DNA of 64,000 nt from Chryseobacterium capnotolerans. Lineage in GTDB: Bacteria > Bacteroidota > Bacteroidia > Flavobacteriales > Weeksellaceae. Positions within the stretch are counted from its first letter, which is position 1, and the number at the start of each line of letters is the position of its first letter. The notes under the pieces are model-generated. The model saw nothing but the letters and a program-made list of their open reading frames with translations. It ran no database searches and was not told the origin of the DNA. A program made the translations under genes and the position numbers. Shown here piece after piece: positions 39,558 through 48,551 of this stretch. The stretch is from the NCBI RefSeq assembly GCF_021278965.1, contig NZ_CP065589.1, forward strand, positions 4,903,001 through 4,967,000, in the 5' to 3' direction.

Positions 39558-40205
39558 TTTTATCTTTAGATTTATTTTTTCTCAAATTTCAGGCAATCGC
39601 CCTCTTCAGCCCAGGTTACATTCTAGCAAATTTCGGCAAGGGCAATTCTATAAACTTCTTTGATTTTTCGTTTCACAAATGTAAGGTTTTAAACTTTTTC
39701 AACAGATTGATCGAAATAAAAGTTTTCAAAAACTTTCCCCGAACCCAATCACCCATTAATCAACAAATCTTTTCTCTTTATAAAAAAAAATAAAGCTGTT
39801 GTTGTTATGTATTGTTAGTAACGGGGATAAGTTTTAGGCATAAAGTTGATAATACTCAACTGGTATACAATTCATAAATAACTCACAATGTAAATCTCTG
39901 TAAACATGCATATTCACACACTTATTCACAATTGTTGATAACTTTGCCAACAAGGCATTATTAGTTATTTTATTATGGAAAAGCTTGGGGATAGCTGAAG
40001 AAAAGATCTGGAAAGTTGTGGGGAAAAGTTTAGAATAGATTTTCTATTACGAAATAAATTCAGGTTTGAAAATAGAAAGTTGAAAAAAGTTTTCCACACT
40101 TATTAACATACCTTTTCACAATTAACTCACGGTTTACTAACACGAATTGTTATTATTCTTACCTTTGTAAGGAAATAAAATCTAAAAAAGCTTAATAAGA
40201 GTATT
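39558..40205. other. Intergenic region with DnaA-box-like nonamers, candidate replication origin
   Basis: This is a large gap between divergent pgk and rpiB. It contains TTATTCACA (39922-39930), which fits the TTATNCACA DnaA box, and ATATTCACA (39910-39918) and TTTTCCACA (40090-40098), one base off. TTATCAACA lies on the minus strand (39933-39941), also one base off. The rest is AT-rich. No coding frame was seen. With two parS sites 6-8 kb away, it is a candidate oriC, but gene orientations to the left are mixed and dnaA is not in the window. Confidence 0.4.
40160..40167 (+). promoter_or_regulatory. Probable -7 element of rpiB
   Basis: TACCTTTG matches the Bacteroidota -7 consensus TAnnTTTG and lies 38 bp before the rpiB start. 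A clear -33 TTTG was not found. Confidence 0.5.
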
Positions 40206-40640
40206 ATGAAAAGAAAAATTGCTATCGCAGCGGACCATGCAGGCTATGAATATAAGGAGATTGTTAAGAACTATCTTTCAGAAAAGTTTGAGGTTCAGGA
40301 TTTTGGAACGTTTTCCACAAACAGTGTGGATTATCCAGACTTTGTCCACCCTGCTGCAACCTCTGTGGAAAACGGAGAAAATGAGCTGGGAATTTTGATC
40401 TGTGGAAGCGGAAACGGGGTTCAGATCACTGCGAACAAACACCAGAAGATCAGATGCGCACTTTGCTGGATGCCGGAGATTGCAACACTGGCAAGACTGC
40501 ATAATGATGCGAACATGATTTCCATGCCGGCAAGGTTTATATCAAAAGAACTGGCAATTGAAATTGTAGATAAATTTCTTTCTACAGAATTTGAAGGTGG
40601 AAGACACCAAAACAGAGTTGATAAGATTGCTGTTTGCTAA
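40206..40640 (+). CDS. rpiB: Ribose-5-phosphate isomerase B
   Basis: RpiB interconverts ribose 5-phosphate and ribulose 5-phosphate in the pentose phosphate pathway. The 144-residue protein has AADHAGYEYKE at the N-terminus, VDYPDFVHP, and the catalytic-cysteine loop LICGSGNGVQI, with NKHQKIRCALC. The length is normal. It stands alone with a terminator. Confidence 0.95.
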   Translation: MKRKIAIAADHAGYEYKEIVKNYLSEKFEVQDFGTFSTNSVDYPDFVHPAATSVENGENELGILICGSGNGVQITANKHQKIRCALCWMPEIATLARLHNDANMISMPARFISKELAIEIVDKFLSTEFEGGRHQNRVDKIAVC

Positions 40641-40648
40641 ATATACTG

Positions 40649-40673
40649 AGGCCTGTAATTTGATTGCAGGCCT
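40649..40673 (+). terminator. Rho-independent terminator of rpiB
   Basis: AGGCCTGTAAT and ATTGCAGGCCT pair with one G-U and a 3-nt loop, followed by a T-rich tract. Confidence 0.85.
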
Positions 40674-40877
40674 TATTTATTTTTTATTTGTACATTTGCA
40701 GTGTTCAATAGAAATAACATTCTATACTTCTCCTGAACCTTTGTAATATTTAAAAGATATTTTATAGAAGGTTTTTCTCTTTTCTTCTCCAGATTTGTAG
40801 TAAATTTATACAAAACTAAAGACTCCGTTATAAAGTAGATTTAGATAAAACAAGATTAAATTAAACATTAAGGTTTG

Positions 40878-41848
40878 ATGAAAATAAAAGGATCTGTAGT
40901 ATTATTTTTTATGATCAGTTGTTTCCATGCCCAAGAGATTATGGATCATAGTGAATTAAAAAAATGCAAAAAGAATTCAGTAAAAAGATTTGCCTTTCCG
41001 ATAAGGATAAAGATGGAGTTCCATTCTATATGGATCAGTGCCCTGAGGTAAAAGGATCAGAAGATAATAATGGATGTCCTTGGGCAGATACAGATAATGA
41101 TGGAGTGATTGATAAATATGATGCATGCCCTACTGTAGAAGGACCCGCGGAAAATAATGGCTGCCCATGGCCAGATACAGATGGTGATGGAATTCTGGAC
41201 AAGGATGATGCGTGTCCTACAATACCCGGAGATAGGGAAAATAAAGGTTGTAAAGCAATTCCCAGCTCAAAAAGTTATACAGCAGAAGAGCTGCAAAAAA
41301 TAGAAAATGATTTTTTAGCTAATAATAAAAATATTAATTATCATGCATTAGCAGATTACATTTTCAAAAAAATAGATACAAAGAATCTCAATAAGAAAGT
41401 GCTTTATCTTTCTATTTATAGAATATATCAAGCGGGATGCGGGCTGGACAGGACTGATTATTCTGATGTGAACTTGGTACAGCGATTGATATTCCAATCA
41501 TTCTGGGATGAGAGAAACTTTAAAAAGTTTGCTAATCTTTTTCCTAATAAAACAATTCTTCCAATAGGAAGACCTCGTATTTATGATTACGAGAGTAGCA
41601 AGAGTATAGGAAACCTTAAAGGGGTACCTAAATTAGTAACAAAATATGGAACGGTTTATAATGCAAAAGGAAGATTTGCAGAAATATCAGATTCTAATGA
41701 GAAAATAATTTCGGACAGTGATGGAATAACTTTATTTTTATTCGTTGAAGATAATAAAGTAGCCATTTCTCTCAATGAAAAGGATTTTTATTTTAGATGT
41801 AAGAATTCAAAAATTGAAGAGATTTCGGGTTCGGAATACAACAATTAA
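40878..41848 (+). CDS. Secreted thrombospondin type 3 repeat protein, frameshifted after the signal
   Basis: Three calcium-binding TSP3-type repeats are clear: [30 protein letters not shown] and [16 protein letters not shown] unique C-terminal region of about 200 residues follows. The intact downstream frame starts at ATG 40964 without a signal. An ATG at 40878 in another frame gives a good signal peptide ([19 protein letters not shown]). One base added to the A7 run at 40958-40964 joins the two frames into a secreted protein of about 323 residues. No OmpA C-terminal domain is present. The function is unknown. It is followed by rnr after 11 bp. Confidence 0.7.
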
Positions 41849-41859
41849 AAAAAATTAAA

Positions 41860-44013
41860 ATGCCAAAAAAAAGAAAATATATAAGTCATAAAAATGATTT
41901 GAAACTGATGGAAATCGGAAGATTGATTCTTCGTTTCATGAATGCGAATGCATCAAAAATTTATAATTATAAGCAGATTGCTGATGGAATAGATTATAAA
42001 AATCCAAGACAAAGAGAACTTGTCATTCAGGCACTGCATAAACTTCAGGGATCTGAAAAGATCAAAGAAGTAGAAAGAGGAAAGTATATCGTAAACCTGA
42101 AAATTGCGGGAACACTTACTGGAATTATTGATTTTAACCAGAGCGGAAATGCCTATGTAAATGTGGAAGGATTAGAAGACGATGTCTTCGTTCATTCTAA
42201 AAATGTAAAGGATGCGCTACAGGGAGATAAGGTTCTTATTATAACTTATCATTATAAAGGAAAGAAACTTGAAGGGTCCGTTTTGGAGGTTTTGGAGCGA
42301 AACAGAACAGAGTTTGTGGGGACTTTTCAGAAGGTGGCTCATAAGGATTTTGGATTTGTGGTTTGTGATAAAAAATCAATCAATACAGATATCTTTATTC
42401 CGAAGACAAAATTCAATAATGCAGAAGATGGGGATAAGGTTATTGTAAAGATGACAGAATGGAAACCTGGAGATAAAAATCCTGAAGGAGAAATCATACA
42501 GGTATTAGGTGCTCCGGGAGAACATGAAACAGAAATTCATGCTATTCTTGCTGAATATGGTCTACCTTATGAGTTTCCACAGGAAGTAGAAGCAGATGCT
42601 GATAAAATAGACAGAAGTATTACGGATGAAGAAGTAGCAAAACGTTGGGATATGCGTAATATTTGTACGTTTACCATTGACCCTAAAGATGCGAAAGATT
42701 TTGATGATGCTCTATCCATAAGAAAGCTGGAAAACGGAAACTGGGAAATCGGGGTTCACATTGCTGATGTATCGCATTATGTAGTTCCGGGAACGATCCT
42801 TGATGATGAAGCTTACCAGAGAGCTACTTCAGTGTATTTAGTAGACAGAGTCGTACCAATGCTTCCGGAAGTATTAAGTAATGATGTATGTTCTCTTCGC
42901 CCGAATGAGGATAAATATACCTTCTCAGCAGTTTTTGAACTGAATGATCAGGCAGAAATCCAGAAACAATGGTTTGGAAGAACAGTAATTCATTCAGACA
43001 GAAGATTTACCTATGAAGAAGCTCAGGAACGTATTGAAACAGGTCAGGGAGATTTGGCTGAAGAGATCAATACTCTTGACAGATTAGCGAAGATTATGCG
43101 TAATGATCGTATTAAAAACGGAGCCATTACTTTTGACAGAAGTGAAGTAAGATTCAACCTGGATGAAAATAATGAGCCAGTTGGAGTATACTTTAAAATC
43201 AGTAAAGATTCCAATCACCTGATCGAGGAATTCATGCTTTTAGCCAATAAAAAAGTATCTGAATTTATTTCCTTAACCAGAAAGGGAGAAATTACTAATA
43301 ATACTTTCATCTACAGGGTTCACGATGATCCGGATCCTGCTAAGTTAGAATCGTTAAGAGATTTTGTTTCTACTTTCGGATATAAGATGAACTTAGCGAA
43401 TACCAAAAAGGTTGCAGAATCTTTGAATAAACTTCTTCATGACGTCAAAGGAAAAGGAGAAGAAAATATGATCGAAACCCTTGCGATGAGAAGTATGAGT
43501 AAGGCGGTATATTCTACGGAACCTATAGGACACTATGGATTAGGGTTTGCATACTATAGCCACTTCACCTCTCCTATCCGTCGTTATCCGGATTTGCTTG
43601 CCCACCGTCTTCTTCAACATTATCTTGATGGAGGAAAATCTCCAAGCAGACCTGAACTGGAAGAAAAAGCAAAACACTGCAGTTCTATGGAAAGATTAGC
43701 AGCTGATGCAGAAAGGGATTCTATCAAGTATATGCAGGTGAAATTTATGGAAAAACATCTTGGTGAAACTTTCACTGGAGTCATTTCCGGAGTGGCAGAA
43801 TTTGGATTCTGGGTAGAAATTCCTGAAAACGGTGCTGAAGGCCTTATCAAATTAAGAGATTTAGTAGATGATTCTTATATGTATGATGCCAAAACACATG
43901 CTGTATACGGAGTGAGACACGGAAACAAATACCAGTTGGGAGATCAGGTTCAGATCAAAGTAGTAAAAGCGAATCTAATCCAGAAACAATTGGACTTTAA
44001 GATTGTTGAATAA
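41860..44013 (+). CDS. rnr: Ribonuclease R
   Basis: RNase R is a processive 3'-5' exoribonuclease that degrades structured RNA and takes part in rRNA quality control. The 717-residue protein has a cold-shock-like domain (GTLTGIIDFNQSGNAYV, DDVFVHSKN). The RNB catalytic centre is marked by DPKDAKDFDDALS, with the RDFVSTFGY and YSHFTSPIRRYPDL segments, and a C-terminal S1 domain follows (GVISGVAEFGFWVEI). The length is normal. Its stop overlaps the start of the next gene by one base. Confidence 0.95.
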   Translation: MPKKRKYISHKNDLKLMEIGRLILRFMNANASKIYNYKQIADGIDYKNPRQRELVIQALHKLQGSEKIKEVERGKYIVNLKIAGTLTGIIDFNQSGNAYVNVEGLEDDVFVHSKNVKDALQGDKVLIITYHYKGKKLEGSVLEVLERNRTEFVGTFQKVAHKDFGFVVCDKKSINTDIFIPKTKFNNAEDGDKVIVKMTEWKPGDKNPEGEIIQVLGAPGEHETEIHAILAEYGLPYEFPQEVEADADKIDRSITDEEVAKRWDMRNICTFTIDPKDAKDFDDALSIRKLENGNWEIGVHIADVSHYVVPGTILDDEAYQRATSVYLVDRVVPMLPEVLSNDVCSLRPNEDKYTFSAVFELNDQAEIQKQWFGRTVIHSDRRFTYEEAQERIETGQGDLAEEINTLDRLAKIMRNDRIKNGAITFDRSEVRFNLDENNEPVGVYFKISKDSNHLIEEFMLLANKKVSEFISLTRKGEITNNTFIYRVHDDPDPAKLESLRDFVSTFGYKMNLANTKKVAESLNKLLHDVKGKGEENMIETLAMRSMSKAVYSTEPIGHYGLGFAYYSHFTSPIRRYPDLLAHRLLQHYLDGGKSPSRPELEEKAKHCSSMERLAADAERDSIKYMQVKFMEKHLGETFTGVISGVAEFGFWVEIPENGAEGLIKLRDLVDDSYMYDAKTHAVYGVRHGNKYQLGDQVQIKVVKANLIQKQLDFKIVE

Positions 44014-44531
44014 TGACCGTAATAGATAAGTATATTGTTTTTAGTATTCTGAATACAATATTGTTGGTAACAGTAATTTTTAATACTGTTATCAATTTTT
44101 ATCTGTTTGTTGCTGCTATTATTATTCTCATAGTACTAAGTAATATTTTAATCAACAGAAATATTATTGATGTTAAAAAACAAGGGAAAAAATATTTTTT
44201 CGGAGTTACATTTCCACTTGTCATTAATGTATTCTTTTTGATTAACTATCTTACAGGAATGAATCCTGTGAAAGAGACATATTGTTATAAAAATATGATT
44301 GCTGAAGTTGGTGGAAAATATAGCCATCAGAAAGGTAAAACTACTTACATCTATCTAAGCGGAAATGCATATGAATATTCCTATATGACCAGAAGCTTTT
44401 TGATTGATTATAAAAGAATGTTATTTAAAAATCAGATTATATATACCTTCGAAAAAGGTATTTTTGGATTCAAAATTCGAAAAGATTTTGAATTTATATA
44501 CAACGAGAACTGTTCAGATAAAGAAAACTGA
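44013..44531 (+). CDS. Hypothetical membrane protein
   Basis: The 172-residue protein starts one base inside the rnr stop (TAATG), so translation is probably coupled. The N-terminus has three hydrophobic segments: about residues 7-24, 26-46 and 62-80. The rest is a hydrophilic domain with basic and Tyr-rich residues (YKNMIAEVGGKYSHQKGKTTYIYL). I do not recognise the family. It is probably an inner-membrane protein. Confidence 0.55.
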   Translation: MTVIDKYIVFSILNTILLVTVIFNTVINFYLFVAAIIILIVLSNILINRNIIDVKKQGKKYFFGVTFPLVINVFFLINYLTGMNPVKETYCYKNMIAEVGGKYSHQKGKTTYIYLSGNAYEYSYMTRSFLIDYKRMLFKNQIIYTFEKGIFGFKIRKDFEFIYNENCSDKEN

Positions 44532-44569
44532 AATCTGACTTTCTCAGTAAGCTCTGGAAACAGAATAAA

Positions 44570-44609
44570 AATAAATAGGTTATTCCAATGCAGGAATAAC
44601 CTATTTATT
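44570..44609 (+). terminator. Rho-independent terminator, long perfect stem
   Basis: A 17-bp perfect stem (AATAAATAGGTTATTCC and its complement) with a 6-nt loop and a following T-tract ends the rnr-membrane protein transcript. It lies in the 299-bp gap before the LysE gene, which also holds that gene's promoter. Confidence 0.9.
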
Positions 44610-44756
44610 TTAATAGAAAATTTAGAAAAATAATGCTTTAAACCACAATTCATTTTTCATACTACCATAACTCCCCTTCTCCCCGCTTCCCGCTTCCTTT
44701 CTAAAATCTATACCTCAAATAGCAGCCAAAATAAAAGTTGATATATCACATCTTTA

Positions 44757-44787
44757 TTGAATAATTAAATCATAAAGTATAACTTTG
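44757..44787 (+). promoter_or_regulatory. Promoter of the LysE-family gene
   Basis: TTG (44757-44759) and TAACTTTG (44780-44787) fit the Bacteroidota -33 and -7 elements with a 20-bp gap. The ATG is at 44831. Confidence 0.6.
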
Positions 44788-44830
44788 TATAAAACGAAAT
44801 GAAATCTTATTCATTTTAAAACACCACTTA

Positions 44831-45517
44831 ATGCTTGAACTTGTACTATCTGCTATTGTTTTAGGATTCATGTTGAGTCTGGTTTTTATAGGACCTATTT
44901 TCTTCCTTTTAATTGAAACCAGTTTCTCCAGAGGTCCCAAACATGCCTTATCATTAGATCTTGGAGTCATTACTGCAGATTTATTGTGTATTGTAGCAGC
45001 TTATTATGCCAGTGCAGATATTGTCACCCTAATAGATAAGCATCCGGGCTTTTACAGGATCACTTCCATCCTGATTTTTATTTACGGAATTGTAATGCTG
45101 GTAACGAAAACCAAAATGCATATGCCTGGTGAAGAGAAAATTATTAGTCAAAATTATATTAAGACTTTTTTCAATGGTTTTTTCTTTAATCTTTTAAATG
45201 TAGGAGTTATCCTTTTCTGGCTGGTAACGGTAATTTCTGTAAGGAATCAATATCCGGACACCAGCAGTTTTATTTTATATATAAGCATTGTAATAGGAAC
45301 TTATCTGGGTATTGATCTTGCCAAAATATTTTTGGCTAAACAGTTTCACGATAAACTTACCCAAAAGCTTGCCAATAGGATCAGAAGAGTTGTAGGTGTG
45401 ATTCTTATTGTTTTCAGTTTCTTTATCTTCCTGCAGAGCTTTAAGAAGTTCAATCAGTTTGACAGACAACTGGAAGAGGCTGAGAAAAAAGAAGTAAAAT
45501 ATCAACAAACAAAATGA
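44831..45517 (+). CDS. LysE family transporter
   Basis: The 228-residue protein has six predicted membrane helices. The N-terminal GFMLSLVFIGPIFFLLIETSFSRG is the usual LysE/RhtB first helix with its GP motif. It probably exports an amino acid or a related small compound; the substrate is unknown. The C-terminal tail is charged. It overlaps the ldcA-like gene by 4 bp, so both are cotranscribed. Confidence 0.85.
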   Translation: MLELVLSAIVLGFMLSLVFIGPIFFLLIETSFSRGPKHALSLDLGVITADLLCIVAAYYASADIVTLIDKHPGFYRITSILIFIYGIVMLVTKTKMHMPGEEKIISQNYIKTFFNGFFFNLLNVGVILFWLVTVISVRNQYPDTSSFILYISIVIGTYLGIDLAKIFLAKQFHDKLTQKLANRIRRVVGVILIVFSFFIFLQSFKKFNQFDRQLEEAEKKEVKYQQTK

Positions 45518-46443
45518 AAAAAATTATCTTTCCAAAAGCTCTTAAAAAAGGAGCCAAAATAGCTGTTATTTCCCCTGCTGGAGCTGTAGATGCTGCACAA
45601 CTTGAAAAGGGAATAAAATTAATTAAAAGTAAAGGATTCGAACCTGTTTTAGGGGAACATCTCTATACTAAATATTCTAACGGATATAATTACGCCGGAA
45701 CAGAAAAGGAAAGAATAAAAGATATCAACTGGGCTTTAAATGATAGAGAAATTGGAGCAATCTGGGCCTCTAGAGGTGGCTACGGATGCCAGCATCTGAT
45801 TCAGCATTTAAATCTGAAAAACTTCACAGAAAATCCGAAATGGTATATTGGATATTCTGATAATACCGTTATACAAAGCTATCTATTGAAAAAAGGCTTT
45901 GCTTCCATTCATGGGCAGACCATCAAAACATCCAGTTTTGGAGTTACTGATGAAAGCTACGATCTGGTCTTTGATATTTTAAAAGGAAAAGCACCTAAAT
46001 ATAGCTTAAAATCTCACCGATTAAATAAAACAGGGAATATTGAAGGAGAATTGATTGGTGGGAATTTAGCCCTTATCTATGCTCTTCTGGGGACCAAATA
46101 TTCTTTTGATTTTAAGGATAAAATTTTGTTCATTGAAGATATTGGGGAAAACTTCTACGCACTGGATCGTATGATAATGAGCCTGGAACTGGCAGGAGTT
46201 TTCAACAAGATCAAAGGACTTATCGTTGGTGGAATGACCAATATGGGTGATGAAAAAGACAATAAGGAGTATGAAGCCAGCTTTGATGAATTTGCCTATA
46301 AATTGATCTCAGATAGGATTTCAAAATACAAATTCACTACAGTATTTGGTTTTCCAAACGGACACATTAAAGACAACCGACCTCTTTTAATTGGGGGAAC
46401 GGTTAAAGTAAAAGCCGGTACTAAGGTTAAGATCGAATTTTAA
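45514..46443 (+). CDS. ldcA: LD-carboxypeptidase, S66 family
   Basis: The enzyme removes the terminal D-Ala from muropeptide tetrapeptides in peptidoglycan recycling. The 309-residue protein has AVISPAGAVD, WASRGGYGCQHL, the nucleophile motif YIGYSDNT, GELIGGNLAL and FIEDIGENFY. These are the expected parts of the Ser-His-Glu family. No signal peptide is seen, which fits a cytoplasmic LdcA. It overlaps the LysE gene upstream. Confidence 0.9.
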   Translation: MKKIIFPKALKKGAKIAVISPAGAVDAAQLEKGIKLIKSKGFEPVLGEHLYTKYSNGYNYAGTEKERIKDINWALNDREIGAIWASRGGYGCQHLIQHLNLKNFTENPKWYIGYSDNTVIQSYLLKKGFASIHGQTIKTSSFGVTDESYDLVFDILKGKAPKYSLKSHRLNKTGNIEGELIGGNLALIYALLGTKYSFDFKDKILFIEDIGENFYALDRMIMSLELAGVFNKIKGLIVGGMTNMGDEKDNKEYEASFDEFAYKLISDRISKYKFTTVFGFPNGHIKDNRPLLIGGTVKVKAGTKVKIEF

Positions 46444-46482
46444 GGAGTATCACTCTCCTATTCACTTATTAAAAATAGAATT

Positions 46483-46854
46483 ATGGCAGATCATAATGAC
46501 TTTGGAAAGATAGCTGAAGATATGGCTGCCGGTTACCTTCAGAAAAACGGATATAAAATCCTGGCCAGAAACTTCAGATTTCAGAAAGCAGAGATTGATA
46601 TTATTGCTGAAAAAGATGAACTGATTATTATCGTTGAAGTTAAGGCAAGATCTACCGATTTTTTCATCCTGCCTCAGGAAGCAGTAACCAAAGCAAAAAT
46701 CAAGTCTATTGTCTTGGCTGCAAACCATTATTTGGAAGAATTCAATAAACAGAATGAGGTGAGATTTGATATTATTTCCGTCTTGCCTGACGAAAAGAAG
46801 AACTTAATTATTGATCATATAAGCGATGCTTTCCATGCTTTGGATGCCAATTAA
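46483..46854 (+). CDS. YraN family (UPF0102) nuclease-fold protein
   Basis: The 123-residue protein starts FGKIAEDMAAGYLQKNGYKILARNF and carries EIDIIAEKDELIIIVEVKARS, the D...E-x-K pattern of the restriction-endonuclease fold. The biological role of YraN proteins is not settled. It follows ldcA by 40 bp on the same strand. Confidence 0.9.
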   Translation: MADHNDFGKIAEDMAAGYLQKNGYKILARNFRFQKAEIDIIAEKDELIIIVEVKARSTDFFILPQEAVTKAKIKSIVLAANHYLEEFNKQNEVRFDIISVLPDEKKNLIIDHISDAFHALDAN

Positions 46855-46977
46855 TCAAATATAAAAATAACGATAAATAATGTATCAGTTTAGCAACATA
46901 TCAATGTAACAATAAAGATGAGACATTGGTATAATATTAGACTAATGTATTGTTGCTTTAAAATAATAATCAGTTGT

Positions 46978-47727
46978 ATGAAAACAATATTCATCACCGG
47001 AGCTACTTCCGGTATCGGTAAATCTACTGCAGAGCTTCTTGCAAAACAAGGAAACAGAATTATCATTTGTGGAAGGAGAGAGGACGTACTTAAATCTTTA
47101 AATGACGAATTATCTCAATATACCGAAATATTTAGTTTAATATTTGACGTAAGGAATCTTCAAGAGGTGGAAACTGCGATTAACTCGCTGCCCGAAGAAT
47201 GGAAAGATATTGATGTTCTGATTAATAATGCAGGTAATGCACACGGGCTTGATCCGCTTTCATCCGGTAAGACTGATGACTGGGATTCGATGATTGATGG
47301 AAATGTAAAAGGACTTCTTTATGTTTCCAAAATGATTATCCCTGGAATGAAAACTAAAAATTTAGGTCATATCGTAAACATCAGCTCTGTGGCAGCAAGA
47401 CAAACCTATGCGAATGGAGTAGTGTACTGTGCTACCAAAAAAGCAGTAGATGTTATTTCTGAAGGAATGAGATTAGAGCTTACTGAATTCGGAATTAAGG
47501 TAACCAACATCCAGCCGGGAGCTGTAGAAACAGATTTTTCATTGGTAAGATTCAAAGGAGACAGTGAAAAGGCTGCAACGGTTTATGCAGGATATGAGGC
47601 ATTAAAAGCTGAAGATATTGCAGATGCAATTGCGTACTGTGTAAATGCTCCGAAACATGTTACCATTGCCGATATGTGTATCTATCCATGCGCTCAGGCC
47701 GAACCAAGAACAATCTATAAAAAATAG
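46978..47727 (+). CDS. SDR family NAD(P)-dependent oxidoreductase
   Basis: I choose ATG 46978 (MKTIFITGATSGIGK). A longer frame from 46918 adds a Cys-rich leader not typical of the family. The 249-residue protein has TGATSGIGKST, NNAGNAHG, and a YCATKKA active site. The overall pattern (PGMKTKNLGHIVNISS, QPGAVETDFSLVRF) resembles YdfG-type serine/3-hydroxy acid dehydrogenases. The substrate is unknown. Confidence 0.85.
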   Translation: MKTIFITGATSGIGKSTAELLAKQGNRIIICGRREDVLKSLNDELSQYTEIFSLIFDVRNLQEVETAINSLPEEWKDIDVLINNAGNAHGLDPLSSGKTDDWDSMIDGNVKGLLYVSKMIIPGMKTKNLGHIVNISSVAARQTYANGVVYCATKKAVDVISEGMRLELTEFGIKVTNIQPGAVETDFSLVRFKGDSEKAATVYAGYEALKAEDIADAIAYCVNAPKHVTIADMCIYPCAQAEPRTIYKK

Positions 47728-47743
47728 TCTCAAAATAAAGGAC

Positions 47744-47751
47744 TAAATTTG
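47744..47751 (+). promoter_or_regulatory. Probable -7 element of tsaB
   Basis: TAAATTTG matches TAnnTTTG and lies 62 bp before the tsaB start, just after the SDR stop. No clear -33 element was seen. Confidence 0.4.
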
Positions 47752-47813
47752 TGGAAAATTTTAAAATGGATTTTGCTTTTCCGCAAGGTTATATTTTAGC
47801 TTAAAATAAGAAA

Positions 47814-48488
47814 ATGAAAATTCTATATCTCGAAACATCGTCTAAAAACTGTTCAGTGGCCATATCAGATAACGAAAAGCTGCTGTGTCTGTGCGAGGAA
47901 GTTTCTGAAAACTATAAGCAGTCTGAAAGTCTTCATACTTATGTAGAATGGGCTTTAGAAGGGGCAGGGATATCACTGCAGGACATTGAAGCGGTTTCTC
48001 TGGGTAAAGGACCGGGTTCTTATACCGGATTAAGAATTGGAGCTGCCTCTGCAAAAGGGTTCTGTTATGGACTGAAGATTCCGTTTATTGCCGTTAATTC
48101 TCTTGAAAGCATGTTAGAGTCTTTTTTAGGCCAAAACTATGAATTCATAGTGCCATTAATCGATGCAAGGAGAATGGAGGTATATACGGCCGTTTATGAC
48201 GGTTCTACGGGAAAAGAAATTTCTGCAACGGAAGCAAAGATTCTGGATGAAAATTCTTTTGAAGAATTTAAAGGTAGAAGAGTGGTCTTTGTAGGAGATG
48301 GGGCGAAGAAAGCTAAAGATATTTTAAATCTGCCTGATGCCGATTTTAGAGAAGATATTTATCCGTCTGCTCAATACCTGATTAAAAAAACATTGGAGAA
48401 AATAGAAAACAAAGAATTTGAAGATATGGCTTATTTTGAGCCCTTTTATCTTAAAGACTTCCATGGAGTAAAGAAAAAAGGATCATAG
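47814..48488 (+). CDS. tsaB: tRNA threonylcarbamoyladenosine biosynthesis protein TsaB
   Basis: TsaB is the inactive partner of TsaD in t6A37 tRNA modification. The 224-residue protein begins ILYLETSSKNCSVAI and has SLGKGPGSYTGLRIGAASAKG, the most conserved family segment, and VPLIDARRMEVYTAVYD. The length is normal. It ends at a terminator shared with the convergent sprE-like gene. Confidence 0.93.
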   Translation: MKILYLETSSKNCSVAISDNEKLLCLCEEVSENYKQSESLHTYVEWALEGAGISLQDIEAVSLGKGPGSYTGLRIGAASAKGFCYGLKIPFIAVNSLESMLESFLGQNYEFIVPLIDARRMEVYTAVYDGSTGKEISATEAKILDENSFEEFKGRRVVFVGDGAKKAKDILNLPDADFREDIYPSAQYLIKKTLEKIENKEFEDMAYFEPFYLKDFHGVKKKGS

Positions 48489-48518
48489 ATTCTATCTTTT
48501 TGAAAAAGATAATTACAT

Positions 48519-48549
48519 AAAAAAGCGAAGATGTATTCTTCGCTTTTTT
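48519..48549. terminator. Terminator between convergent tsaB and sprE
   Basis: AAGCGAAGA and TCTTCGCTT pair around a short loop and are flanked by A- and T-runs, so the hairpin can work in both directions. Confidence 0.9.
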
Positions 48550-48551
48550 GT

